This document shows, piece after piece, positions 7,765 to 18,116 of a stretch of DNA of 64,000 nucleotides (position 1 is its first letter; every line of letters starts with the position of its first letter). The notes beneath the pieces are model-generated. The model saw only the letters and a list, made by a program, of their open reading frames with translations, had not been told where the DNA came from and made no database searches. Position numbers and translations under genes: made by a program. Source of the stretch: Calothrix sp. PCC 7103 (GTDB taxonomy: Bacteria > Cyanobacteriota > Cyanobacteriia > Cyanobacteriales > Nostocaceae). The stretch lies in NCBI RefSeq assembly GCF_000331305.1, contig NZ_KB217478.1, positions 8,153,481-8,217,480 of the forward strand. Direction: 5' to 3'.

Positions 7765-8271
7765 TTAACCGCCTGTCAAAATTGACATTACCATTCTAAC
7801 TAATATAACGGGTATTGCCACAAGCACAATCGCCACGAGCAACAGTACAATTAAAACTCCTGCAATAAACCACTTATTAGCTTGTTTCTTCTGGTTTGGA
7901 AATTTTAAATATTCTTCTAGTAACTTAATATTGTTGGTATTGGCAGTCCATGCAAAGTCAAAAAAGTCTCCTATTAATGGAACCGTACCAGCAAGTCCAT
8001 CGATAGCTATATTAAACACCATCCTTCCCAAAGTCGAACCCGGCGCCCCCAAGCGTGCAGCTTCGAGGACAATATAACTAGACAGTAGCACGCCTAAAAA
8101 GTCACCAACACCAGGTAACAGCCCAATAACTGGGTCGAGACCAATACCTACTTGTGTACCAGGTATCACAATGGCTTTATCGAGTATCCGTGCAAGTTGT
8201 CGCAGTCGCTTTAAAGTCGGCGCCTTGGCTTCAGGCTCAATAGTAGAATAGCGAAAAGGCTGTTGAGACAT
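7765..8271 (-). CDS. DUF4112 domain-containing membrane protein
   Basis: A 168-aa protein with the DUF4112 core: LDKAIVIPGT, GLDPVIGLLPGVGDFLG and GTVPLIGDFFDFAW, followed by a basic stretch and a C-terminal transmembrane helix (about residues 130-160). The family is widespread in bacteria with no known biochemical role. Gene is isolated, with 140 bp to the hydrolase downstream. Confidence 0.85.
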   Translation of the reverse strand: MSQQPFRYSTIEPEAKAPTLKRLRQLARILDKAIVIPGTQVGIGLDPVIGLLPGVGDFLGVLLSSYIVLEAARLGAPGSTLGRMVFNIAIDGLAGTVPLIGDFFDFAWTANTNNIKLLEEYLKFPNQKKQANKWFIAGVLIVLLLVAIVLVAIPVILVRMVMSILTGG

Positions 8272-8431
8272 GGTTTAATATTCCTTAATTAGGCAGTTAG
8301 TAACATACCAGCATTTTGCTTGAATATTCTATGACTATGACACCTTTTTTTACAACAACTTAGTTATTTGTATCTATCTTTACTATTTATCTTAACAAAA
8401 TGTACTTTATCTTTTTTTAGATTAAAAATAT

Positions 8432-8881
8432 ATGTCTTCTACCCAAGTATTCGAGCAATCAATTCAAATCAATGCTTCTGCCACCACCGTTGAACGCTGT
8501 ATTACTGAGTTAAATTTAATGCATCGCTGGCTGAATCCGGTTTTACGTTGCTACCCAGTTGGTGATTGGAATACAAATGTTGGAGGAAAGAGCAAATTTG
8601 TGATTGAAGTACCATTAATTAAGCCGACGTTAAACTGTACGATTGTAGAACGACACCCAGGATTAGTAGTTTGGGGTTTTGAAGGATTTTTTAAAGGCAA
8701 AGACCGTTGGGAATGTCAACCAAACCAAAACGGTACATGTTTACTGAATAGATTTGAATTTCAAATACCTAACCCTGTAATTAGCTGGGGTTTTAAAATA
8801 TTTGCTGAAAAGTTTACTCAACAGGATATGCAAGCGCAATTAAGGCGCCTTAAACAAGTTGCAGAAAGTATAAGGGTCTAG
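8432..8881 (+). CDS. SRPBCC (START-like) family protein
   Basis: A 149-aa protein of the polyketide-cyclase/SRPBCC type: QSIQINASATTVERCI at the start, conserved MHRWLNPVLRCYPVGDW, and a helix-grip C-terminus (FAEKFTQQDMQAQLRRLKQVAE). These proteins bind hydrophobic ligands in a deep cavity; ligand unknown. Start chosen as the first ATG. It is convergent with the secretion module. Confidence 0.75.
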   Translation: MSSTQVFEQSIQINASATTVERCITELNLMHRWLNPVLRCYPVGDWNTNVGGKSKFVIEVPLIKPTLNCTIVERHPGLVVWGFEGFFKGKDRWECQPNQNGTCLLNRFEFQIPNPVISWGFKIFAEKFTQQDMQAQLRRLKQVAESIRV

Positions 8882-8884
8882 AAT

Positions 8885-9034
8885 TCAACCTTTAACATCA
8901 TCGACTCGGAATAAGTAAGTAGAGTTATTATACGCGGCTTCTCGTTGGAGTGATAAGCTTAGTTTCACTTGCTTGCCATCGAAAGCGGTGGAAGATTTAA
9001 GGTCAATTAATTCATTAGTGGTACTTAATTGTGC
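8885..9034 (-). pseudogene. C-terminal remnant of a secreted calcium-binding-type exoprotein (DUF4114-like)
   Basis: A 49-codon stretch without a start codon, preceded by a stop, encodes FDGKQVKLSLSLQREAAYNN then STYLFRVDDVKG and a stop. The 'REAAYNN ... FRVDD..G' pattern resembles the DUF4114 region in cyanobacterial RTX/hemolysin-type exoproteins. It lies directly downstream of the HlyD gene on the same strand, where a type I secretion substrate is often found. The frame is seen directly; the family is my recollection of the motif and needs a profile search. Confidence 0.4.
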
Positions 9035-9122
9035 TTAACTTTGACTTATTCTTTGTCTTTCTAAAAGAGCCGCACCCAAATAATTTTCACACACGCATTC
9101 AGCAACGCCATAATTTCAAATC

Positions 9123-10703
9123 CTACCGCACGTTTTTCAAGCTCTCTAGATTGGAGCTAAACATATCCGCAAATATACTCATAACACTTCTGTCACGAAT
9201 CTTGATATTTGTATTTACTCCCATTCCTGCTTGTAAGGTTATATTCCGTTCGTTTACTTTTAAATGCTGAGTTTGAAGTTCTACTTTTGCGGGGAATCTG
9301 TAGAAGGGATAAATTTGATCTGGTGGTAGGGCATCTGAACCTATCGACACAAGTTTACCTTTAATGTCTCCAAATTCACTAAACGGGAATGAGTCAATTC
9401 TAACATCAACGGTCATTCCTTCTTTGACAAAACCAATATCTTTGTTGGTAATAAACACTTTCGCAATGAGTTTGTCTGTGGGTACTACTTTCAAAATTGG
9501 TTCGCTGCCAGTAACTACAAACCCAGAAGATTTTGCCTTAAGCTCAAATACTGTACCATTAACAGGCGCCTTTATTACCTGGTACTTGAGGTTCATTTTA
9601 GTTTGGCTGATTTGCGAGTCTATTTCCGCCATACGTTTGCTATTTTCAACTATTGATTTATTCATTTGACTATCGATTTCAGCAATACGTTTGGCATTTT
9701 CAGCAATTTTGTCGAGCCAATCTTTACGGGAAATAGCTGTAGTATTTAGTAACTTCGCTTTTCCCTCGGCAATTTCCGCTTGGAATTTAAATTTTTCTTT
9801 CGTTAGTTGGTCGAGTTGAGATTGAGCGTTTCGTACTTCCTCTTGTTGTTTGAGGAACTGGAGTTGCGATATGGCGCCTTGTTTTGCTAGCCCTGAAATG
9901 TTATTTAATATGCCTTGATTCATCTGAAGGGTATCTTTTGTGGAAGCCATACGGATATCGGTTTGTTCTAGCTGGCGCCGAAGTTGATCGATTTCTAAGG
10001 AAGCAGCTTCAACTCGTGCATTTAATTCGATTTGGTTAGATGAAATGCGTTCGCGTTGTTCAACAGATAGTTTACCTACGGCAACACCATCAAGCTGGCT
10101 GCGATAAACTTGATTTTCTGCAACCAATGCAGCACGACTTTTTGTTAAATCAAGAATTGAGACAGGAAGTAGGAGTGTCGATGAGTTAACTGGTTCTCCA
10201 CGTAACTGTGCAGTATAGAACTGATTTTCTTGAGCAAGAGAGGTACGAATTTTTTGTAATGATTCTAATTGCGCTTTAGCGGTTGTGTTGTCAAGTACAA
10301 TTAGTTTATCTCCCGCTTTGACTTGCTCGCCATCCTCAACAAATATATCTTTGACAACCCCACCAATAGGCGCCTGCACATCTTTTGTGGCGCCGGATGG
10401 TTCGAGTTTTCCAGTTGCTGATACAGCTTCTTCGATTTTGGCGATGTTTGCCCACACTACTGTACCAGTCGTTGCAAGCATTAATCCCCATAATATCGCG
10501 CGCGACCACTTGCGGGGTTGCTTCAATACAACAGGTTGCTCAAATTTGGGGACGTGTCTGATTGCAGAACTAAGTGCTTTTTGTTGGATTTCTTCGGTGT
10601 TTTGTGGTAGTTTCGCACTCAATTCCTGCGTTGATATCGCACTTATAGAGGAATTAGCTTTACCGTGATTACCGTTGGCGCCGTTACCGTTATTAGAATT
10701 CAT
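9123..10703 (-). CDS. HlyD-family periplasmic adaptor of a type I secretion system
   Basis: A 526-aa membrane-fusion protein. A Asn/Gly-rich cytoplasmic tail is followed by one transmembrane helix (about residues 66-86), the first half of a lipoyl/barrel-sandwich domain (SGATKDVQAPIGGVVKDIFV, DGEQVKAGDKL), a long coiled-coil hairpin (about 160-390) and the returning beta domain (YQVIKAPVNGTVFELK). It would couple the ABC exporter to an outer-membrane TolC-type channel. It lies 82 bases downstream of the exporter gene and is probably in the same operon, with a hairpin repeat between. No TolC gene is visible in the window. Confidence 0.9.
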   Translation of the reverse strand: MNSNNGNGANGNHGKANSSISAISTQELSAKLPQNTEEIQQKALSSAIRHVPKFEQPVVLKQPRKWSRAILWGLMLATTGTVVWANIAKIEEAVSATGKLEPSGATKDVQAPIGGVVKDIFVEDGEQVKAGDKLIVLDNTTAKAQLESLQKIRTSLAQENQFYTAQLRGEPVNSSTLLLPVSILDLTKSRAALVAENQVYRSQLDGVAVGKLSVEQRERISSNQIELNARVEAASLEIDQLRRQLEQTDIRMASTKDTLQMNQGILNNISGLAKQGAISQLQFLKQQEEVRNAQSQLDQLTKEKFKFQAEIAEGKAKLLNTTAISRKDWLDKIAENAKRIAEIDSQMNKSIVENSKRMAEIDSQISQTKMNLKYQVIKAPVNGTVFELKAKSSGFVVTGSEPILKVVPTDKLIAKVFITNKDIGFVKEGMTVDVRIDSFPFSEFGDIKGKLVSIGSDALPPDQIYPFYRFPAKVELQTQHLKVNERNITLQAGMGVNTNIKIRDRSVMSIFADMFSSNLESLKNVR

Positions 10704-10740
10704 AAGAGTTAATGTAGTTAATGTAGTTAACTTATGGAAG

Positions 10741-10776
10741 TTGATCCCCCTTATTAAGGCAGACTAGGGGGATCAA
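10741..10776. repeat. Hairpin repeat TTGATCCCCC ... GGGGGATCAA
   Basis: Perfect 10-bp stem between the ABC exporter and HlyD genes. The loop starts TTATTAAGG, as in the related dyad CCCCCTTATTAAGGGGG at about 39055-39071. It may weaken read-through and lower hlyD expression relative to the exporter. Confidence 0.65.
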
Positions 10777-10785
10777 AGGAGGATA

Positions 10786-13770
10786 CTAAACTGTTATCTT
10801 GCCTTCTGACGCTTCTTGCTGCTGAGACAAGCAGTAATAAAGTCCTTTCATCCCCATTAATTCACTGTGGGTACCCTGTTCCGCAATCTTTCCAGCATTC
10901 ATCATCAAGATGATGTCAGCATTTTGAATTGTCGCCAGACGGTGCGTAATAAATAACACCGTGCGTCCTTTGAATGCGATTTGTAGATTTAAGCACACCT
11001 GTCGTTCGGTTGCGTAGTCGAGCGCGCTCGTTGCTTCGTCAAGAATTAACAGCGGTGGATTTTGCAGTATAGTGCGGGCAATTGCAATTCTTTGCCTTTG
11101 TCCACCGGATAAAGCTGCTCCCCTTTCACCAACGCGCGTGTTATAACCATTGGGCAAGCTCATAATAAAGTCATGCGCGCAGGCTATTTTTGCAGCTTCT
11201 ACAATTTCTTCGGGAGTGGCATCGGGCATTGTTAGGGCAATGTTTTGCTGTACTGTAGTATCAAATAAAAGAGTATCTTGCAGTACCATCCCGATTTGTT
11301 GACGTAGCGAGTATAACTCAACCTTACTGATGTCATATCCGTCAATCAAAATTCTGCCAGCATCAAGTTCGTAAAGTCGAGGGATTAACTTGGTTAAAGT
11401 ACTCTTACCGGCACCGCTTTGTCCGACTACTCCAATAAACGAACCTGCAGGAATTTCAACTGAGATGTTGTTAAGTTGGGGATTTGGAGATTTGGCAAAG
11501 CTGAAGGTAACGTTTTCGTAACGAACTTGCCCTTTAATGACTGGCATGGGTATATTACTTTGACCAGCAACTTCTGACTCTTGGGGAGTATCGAGAATGT
11601 CTGCTAATCGTTCCAACGATAGTGCTGTTTCTTGGAAGTTTTGCCAAAGTTGAATTAACCGTAGTAATGGACTTGTAACATATCCAGCAATAATTCTAAA
11701 GGCTATAAGTTCTCCAAGGGTAATTTCCCCTTTGAGTACGAGATAGGCGCCTACCCACAACAATAATAGGTTTGATAATTTATTGAGAAAGTTACTCAGA
11801 GAACTAGCAGTATTACTCGTTAGTACGTTATCGAAACTGGCACTAATATATCTACCGTAACGCTGCTGCCACTGCCATCTAGAGTTAAGTTCGATATTTT
11901 GGGCTTTGACTGTTTGAATACCTGATATAACTTCGACTAAATATGATTGAGTTTCAGCATTTTTCTCAGCTTTCGTTCGAGTTTGGCTACGAACAATTGG
12001 AGCAAATATAAATGTTAATATTGCAAATAGTGGTACTGTTGCTAATGCTACAATAGTTAGCAACCAACTATAAAAAACCATCACTGCGATATAGATTACC
12101 GAGAAGATGGCATCGAGTACAACGGTAAGGGCAGTACCTGTTAGAAACGACCGGATATTTTCTAATTCGTGTATTCTGGAAGATATTTCCCCTACTGGAC
12201 GTTTTTCAAAATAACGTAGTGGTAATCTTAATAAATGGTCGATAACCTCTGAACCTAAAGATAAATCAATACGGTTGGTTGTATCGGCGAATAAATTTGT
12301 ACGCAACCAGGTAATTATTCCCTCAATTACTGCCATCGCAATCAAAACAAAACCCAATACATTTAGGGTGTTGGCACCATTTTGAATGATTACCTTATCG
12401 ATAATTACTTGGGTGACTAATGGATTGCCTAGCCCAAGTAACTGTACAAATAATGAAGCTATAAATACTTCCGTTAATACAACTTTATGTTTTTTAATTG
12501 CTGGTAAAAACCAACTTAATCCAAATCGTTTTTTCGGAGTCTCTGGAGTAGATTGTAGTAATAATGCTTGTCCTTCTTCTCCCCAAGCTTCAATAAAATC
12601 TTTAGTTTTTTTGCGGACAATACCTTGTTCAGGAATAGCAAGTATTAATTCTTTTTCGGATGAATTATAAAGAATTGCATAAGTATCAAGATATGGAAGC
12701 AGTACTGGTGTAGGAAGTTGAGATATTGCAATTGCTGGTGCTTGTACTAGTTGCGCTTTTATGCCTATTAACTCTGCTAGTCCACCACATAATTCTATAG
12801 ATATTTTACCTGTTCGTTTATAGTTGTTCGATAGCGTGCGGTGTAAAACATCTCTTCTCCACGGTATTTGCCAATATTGTGAAAGCATTTGAAAACACGC
12901 TAGTGTTGCATCAATCGGTCCGCGACCACGAACGAACGGGAATTTTACATCTTGCGTGCTAGCTTTAATTGGTGCTGGTTCGGGTTTTTCGGGGGCAAAA
13001 GGGACATTTTTCCAAGGATTTTCCTGAATCGAAATATTTTCCGCAACGGTTTGAGCTGGTTTAAATGATAGAGTGGGGTCAGTAAATCCAAGGAGTCGAA
13101 TTCCCTTACCTGTTGATTCGATATATTTTTGATTTTTTTCTTGATTATCAGCAGGATTTATGCAATCACCAACCTGATAGTTAGAACCACTGCTGCTGAC
13201 TAACCATAATAGGTTAGGGTCTAACTGCGAAAACGGAATTTTTCCTTCGGGAAGGTTGAGAATAGTTGAATGATTTGCGGCAGCTAGAGCAAGTTCTTTT
13301 AAATTTTCTACTCCTCTACCCCGACGTTGAATTTCTTTAGCTAACAAGTCATATATTTCAATTAAACTGTGGCGTGAGCGAAAGTATTCTGCAACTTTGG
13401 GGTGTTTAGATAATAAATCTTGAAAATCTTTTAAATTAAGGGTAAGACAAACTGACTCCACAGAGGAAATAACTGTTTCACAAGCTACACCTCGAATTAC
13501 TCCAATGGCGCCGCACAATGCACCAGGCTTAAGTAGTTCTAATGTATCAGGCGCTGGAACATCTAAAGGATATCCTAGTAAGCGTGCTTGTCCTGTATAT
13601 AGAATAGCTATTTTTGCAGGCAGATTGTCTCTAACGACTATAGCTTGTCCCATCCGGTAACGTAATGGTGAAAGCTTTTGTGCGAGTTTTTCGATATCAG
13701 CTACATTCAAAGAGTCGAAAGGTGAAGTAGCAGCTAGAAAGTCAATAATATTGGTAGAACTCGATATCAT
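10786..13770 (-). CDS. ABC exporter with cyclic-nucleotide-binding-like and degenerate C39 peptidase domains
   Basis: A 994-aa exporter half. Domain order: a CRP-like cNMP-binding fold (about 10-150), a linker, a C39-type peptidase-like domain (about 278-405), six-helix membrane domain (about 430-715) and ATPase domain with Walker A GQSGAGKST (783-791), signature LSGGQRQR (888-894) and Walker B LLILDEATSALD (907-918). In the C39 domain the catalytic Cys position reads IDATLAC (Ala288) and the usual His position reads LDTYAIL, so leader cleavage is unlikely; it may instead dock substrates as HlyB's domain does. HetC-like exporters have a similar plan. It lies 13 bases after the PpiC gene. Confidence 0.9.
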   Translation of the reverse strand: MISSSTNIIDFLAATSPFDSLNVADIEKLAQKLSPLRYRMGQAIVVRDNLPAKIAILYTGQARLLGYPLDVPAPDTLELLKPGALCGAIGVIRGVACETVISSVESVCLTLNLKDFQDLLSKHPKVAEYFRSRHSLIEIYDLLAKEIQRRGRGVENLKELALAAANHSTILNLPEGKIPFSQLDPNLLWLVSSSGSNYQVGDCINPADNQEKNQKYIESTGKGIRLLGFTDPTLSFKPAQTVAENISIQENPWKNVPFAPEKPEPAPIKASTQDVKFPFVRGRGPIDATLACFQMLSQYWQIPWRRDVLHRTLSNNYKRTGKISIELCGGLAELIGIKAQLVQAPAIAISQLPTPVLLPYLDTYAILYNSSEKELILAIPEQGIVRKKTKDFIEAWGEEGQALLLQSTPETPKKRFGLSWFLPAIKKHKVVLTEVFIASLFVQLLGLGNPLVTQVIIDKVIIQNGANTLNVLGFVLIAMAVIEGIITWLRTNLFADTTNRIDLSLGSEVIDHLLRLPLRYFEKRPVGEISSRIHELENIRSFLTGTALTVVLDAIFSVIYIAVMVFYSWLLTIVALATVPLFAILTFIFAPIVRSQTRTKAEKNAETQSYLVEVISGIQTVKAQNIELNSRWQWQQRYGRYISASFDNVLTSNTASSLSNFLNKLSNLLLLWVGAYLVLKGEITLGELIAFRIIAGYVTSPLLRLIQLWQNFQETALSLERLADILDTPQESEVAGQSNIPMPVIKGQVRYENVTFSFAKSPNPQLNNISVEIPAGSFIGVVGQSGAGKSTLTKLIPRLYELDAGRILIDGYDISKVELYSLRQQIGMVLQDTLLFDTTVQQNIALTMPDATPEEIVEAAKIACAHDFIMSLPNGYNTRVGERGAALSGGQRQRIAIARTILQNPPLLILDEATSALDYATERQVCLNLQIAFKGRTVLFITHRLATIQNADIILMMNAGKIAEQGTHSELMGMKGLYYCLSQQQEASEGKITV

Positions 13771-13783
13771 TGTGTTTTTAAAT

Positions 13784-14590
13784 TTATTTTGTGTATGTAG
13801 AGACGTGATATACGATGTCTCCTGTATGGTCTGGCAAAGACTTGATATCTCGCGTCTCTACATCATCATCTTGAATTGAAATAGGATTTTGTTGGAGTTG
13901 CTCACCTAGCCATTTTTCAAACAAGTGGTTTAGTAACATCGCGCTTGTTGCTTCATCTAACTGTGCTGGTATTAATTTTTCTAGGCGTAAAATTATGTAC
14001 CAATTTTCCAACTTTATTGGTGTCCACACCTGTCCTTCTTTTGAAATAGAAAGTTTTTGGGCAATTACTGGATGTGGTTGTGATAAGGGTATTGGCCCAA
14101 TTAATCCTCCTGTTTGAGCTTCTGCACCCTGCGAAAATTCGCGCGCACAGTCGGTGAAGCTTTGTTCTTCTGCTTTTATACGGAAGTACAACTCTTGTGC
14201 TGTCTCCATATCTTGGGTACGCAGCAAGGAATAGACAACTTTATCTAACTGAGGTTTGTACTGAAGAAAATTTTGTTGAAGCGTTCCTCCCCAGGTTGCT
14301 TCCTTAAATTTCTCGACCCGTAACTGTTTTGTGGCTAACGCTTCTAACTGTTCTACTGTGATGCAATAGCATTGAAGTGTGGCATCAAGCGCTTCTGGTG
14401 TCGTAATTTGATTGTTTTTATAAAATGTAGAAATAGTATTGTTTTTCTCTTCAGACGTTAATTTTATATCGGCAATAGCTTTATTGATTATTAGTTCGCG
14501 CTGTAACTGTGGCAGTAGTTGATACCCAGCCAACAGTGGGATAACTTCTGTTGTTGTAATTATCTGGTTGCCAATTTTGATATGAACCAT
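13784..14590 (-). CDS. PpiC/SurA-type peptidylprolyl isomerase
   Basis: A 268-aa parvulin-type protein: an N-terminal helical SurA-like region (VIPLLAGYQLLPQLQRELI) and a PpiC domain (about 135-215) with AREFSQG, GGLIGPIPL and VWTPIKLENWYIILRLEK. No signal peptide is evident, so it probably acts on the cytoplasmic side. It is first in the operon with the ABC exporter and HlyD. The same trio of SurA-like, ABC and HlyD genes recurs in cyanobacteria near secreted peptides, which suggests a role in keeping the exported protein competent. The substrate is not identified. Confidence 0.85.
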   Translation of the reverse strand: MVHIKIGNQIITTTEVIPLLAGYQLLPQLQRELIINKAIADIKLTSEEKNNTISTFYKNNQITTPEALDATLQCYCITVEQLEALATKQLRVEKFKEATWGGTLQQNFLQYKPQLDKVVYSLLRTQDMETAQELYFRIKAEEQSFTDCAREFSQGAEAQTGGLIGPIPLSQPHPVIAQKLSISKEGQVWTPIKLENWYIILRLEKLIPAQLDEATSAMLLNHLFEKWLGEQLQQNPISIQDDDVETRDIKSLPDHTGDIVYHVSTYTK

Positions 14591-14765
14591 AGCAGGTATG
14601 TGGCGGGAAAAAGGGGCAGTTAGTATAATTTCCCTTGCATATCCTGTCTAATCAATTACACGCTTGTCATCGGTAACTATACGTATATATATTTGTGGTA
14701 ATTTTATTAATTTACGTATGAGTACTGTTGTGATACACAAAAATTGAATGCATATCTAAACTCGA

Positions 14766-15584
14766 TTACCCTTTTAGTTTTAAAAGTAGGCGCCGAATTA
14801 TCGAAGCATCGCGTGCGTCGGGTGTGCGGTACAAATAAGTTTCTAAATCTTGTGTAGCTTGTGTGAACCGTCCTAGTTGATAAGATAGTAAACCACGGTC
14901 GCGAGTATCGATGATGGAACCTGGCGCCACTAGTAAAATTCGCTCGACTGCTGCTAAAGCAAGTTCTAATTCCTGCTTGTTCAAATAAATATGTTTTAGA
15001 TTCGATAGCAACCGTATCAAAAACTGAGCTTTTGTCACCCTTGGTAGATGTTCGGGCTGTAACTGTACGGGTTGTTGATAAATTTGGCTCAACCGCAACT
15101 CGCAATCTTGCGGGAACAATATTTCACCCTCATGGAAAGTATCTATATATATATCCATATCGGGAATATCTGGACGTATCAAAAAATGCCCTGGCATTCC
15201 CACTCCCACCATCGGGAAATCTATACGACGCGCGACTTCTAGATATACTAGCGCTAATGTAATTGGAATTCCCAGGCGCCGCTCGATTACGTCATTCAAA
15301 AAGCTGTTGCGCGGGTCATAATAATTTTTGGTATTACCTGCAAATCCTAAATCCCCGTACAAGTATTCGTTAATACATTTAACCACTCGCATTGGATACC
15401 GCGTGTTGGGTAAACGTTCCTGTAGCTCAAATGCCATTGTATCCAATGTGTTGAGATACTCGTCACAGTCCAAGTCGGGGTACTCTTCAGTCGCTATATA
15501 TAAAGCTGCTTTGGCTAAGTCTATATTTTCATCAGCTTGCTGAATCTCTTGATAAAAATATTGCCGTGCCGATACGTAGTTCAT
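14766..15584 (-). CDS. SirB1 family protein (transglutaminase-like plus TPR)
   Basis: A 272-aa protein with the SirB1 signature: YYDPRNSFLNDVIERRLGIPITLALVYLEVARR in pieces, then VGMPGHFLIR, a transglutaminase-like fold with the expected His, and a C-terminal TPR-like region (about 195-270, AAVERILLVAPGS, RDRGLLSYQLGRF). No Cys is present at the classical nucleophile, as in other SirB1 proteins, so enzymatic activity is doubtful. Conserved across cyanobacteria and proteobacteria without a firm function. Divergent from the ATP synthase operon. Confidence 0.85.
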   Translation of the reverse strand: MNYVSARQYFYQEIQQADENIDLAKAALYIATEEYPDLDCDEYLNTLDTMAFELQERLPNTRYPMRVVKCINEYLYGDLGFAGNTKNYYDPRNSFLNDVIERRLGIPITLALVYLEVARRIDFPMVGVGMPGHFLIRPDIPDMDIYIDTFHEGEILFPQDCELRLSQIYQQPVQLQPEHLPRVTKAQFLIRLLSNLKHIYLNKQELELALAAVERILLVAPGSIIDTRDRGLLSYQLGRFTQATQDLETYLYRTPDARDASIIRRLLLKLKG

Positions 15585-15770
15585 AAGCTGATGCTAAAAC
15601 AATAAGCCGGATAAAATAATTCTTATTTCTATACTAAATCTAGAGCAGGCGGCGCCGAAAATTCTACAAATATTATTTTCCCGTAAAAATAAACGCCTCC
15701 AAATTGCTTTTACGTCCGAAAAGGCAGTAATTGCGTCTGTAGTCAAGATTTAAGTGAAATGGCATGGCAG

Positions 15771-15809
15771 TACTCTCGAACTCAATTGAAGGCGAGAGTA
15801 TTTTTTTAC
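15771..15809 (+). terminator. Orphan rho-independent terminator between divergent genes
   Basis: Perfect stem TACTCTCG / CGAGAGTA followed by seven T residues on the plus strand. The flanking genes diverge (SirB1 on minus, atpD on plus), so this signal has no annotated transcript to end. It implies either a small RNA starting within about 15590-15770 or attenuation in a long atpD leader. Confidence 0.7.
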
Positions 15810-17546
<1,737 letters not shown>

Positions 17547-17607
17547 TTTTGTAAGGGTGGGTTTATGAAAGCCCGCCCATACAGTAATGTAAAATTGACA
17601 AAAATCT

Positions 17608-18021
17608 ATGACTTTAACCGTTCGTGTACTTTCTCCAGATAAAACAGTCTGGGATGCTTCTGCTGAAGAAGTAATTTTGCCTAGTACCACTGGACAACTA
17701 GGTATTCTTACTGGACACGCACCACTTTTATCTGCGTTAGATACAGGTGTAATGCGTGTGCGTCCTAGCAAAAATCAACCTTGGGTAGCTATAGCTTTGC
17801 AAGGTGGTTTTGTGGAAGTTGAAGAAGATGAAGTTACTATTCTCGTTAATGGTGGCGAACGTGGCGATAAAATCAACTTGGAAGAAGCACGTTCTGCATT
17901 TAACGAAGCTCAAACTCGTCTAAACTCTGTTTCTGCTGACGACAGACAGGCAACAATTCAAGCTACTCAAGCTTTTAAACGTGCGCGCGCTCGTTTTCAA
18001 GCTGCTGGTGGTATGGTATAA
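17608..18021 (+). CDS. atpC: F1 ATP synthase subunit epsilon
   Basis: A 137-aa subunit (atpE in plastid naming) with the N-terminal beta-sandwich ([41 protein letters not shown]) and the C-terminal helical hairpin that regulates rotation ([30 protein letters not shown]). It modulates ATP hydrolysis by F1. The stop codon is followed within 10 bases by a dispersed inverted repeat that may serve as the operon end. Confidence 0.97.
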   Translation: MTLTVRVLSPDKTVWDASAEEVILPSTTGQLGILTGHAPLLSALDTGVMRVRPSKNQPWVAIALQGGFVEVEEDEVTILVNGGERGDKINLEEARSAFNEAQTRLNSVSADDRQATIQATQAFKRARARFQAAGGMV

Positions 18022-18030
18022 TTTTGTTAA

Positions 18031-18107
18031 TTGTCATGCTGAACGGAGTGAAGCATCTATTAAAGTATCTAAAGTTTTAAGATTCTTCGCTTCGCTCAGA
18101 ATGACAC
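18031..18107. repeat. Dispersed element with ends TTGTCATGCTGA ... TCAGAATGACA
   Basis: A 77-bp MITE-like element with near-matching terminal inverted repeats (TGTCATGCTGA versus TGTCATTCTGA) and a GCTTCGCTCAG internal segment. A second, diverged copy in opposite orientation lies at 44247-44345. It fills the gap between the convergent atpC and phosphatase genes. Such elements are common in filamentous cyanobacteria and carry no gene. Confidence 0.75.
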
Positions 18108-18116
18108 ATAAAATTC

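Noticed and set aside
9035-9122. Sequence near ATTCAGCAACGCC that resembles ends of some insertion sequences
   Set aside because: No second end, no transposase and no target duplication could be found, so it is not called as a mobile element.
13095-13130. GAGTCGAATTCCC, similar to a tRNA T-arm
   Set aside because: It lies inside the ABC exporter coding region and no acceptor or anticodon stems can be formed.
14707-15105. Minus-strand frame of 132 codons overlapping the SirB1 gene
   Set aside because: Low-complexity Thr/Arg/Phe composition in a different frame of a well-conserved gene; no ribosome binding site.
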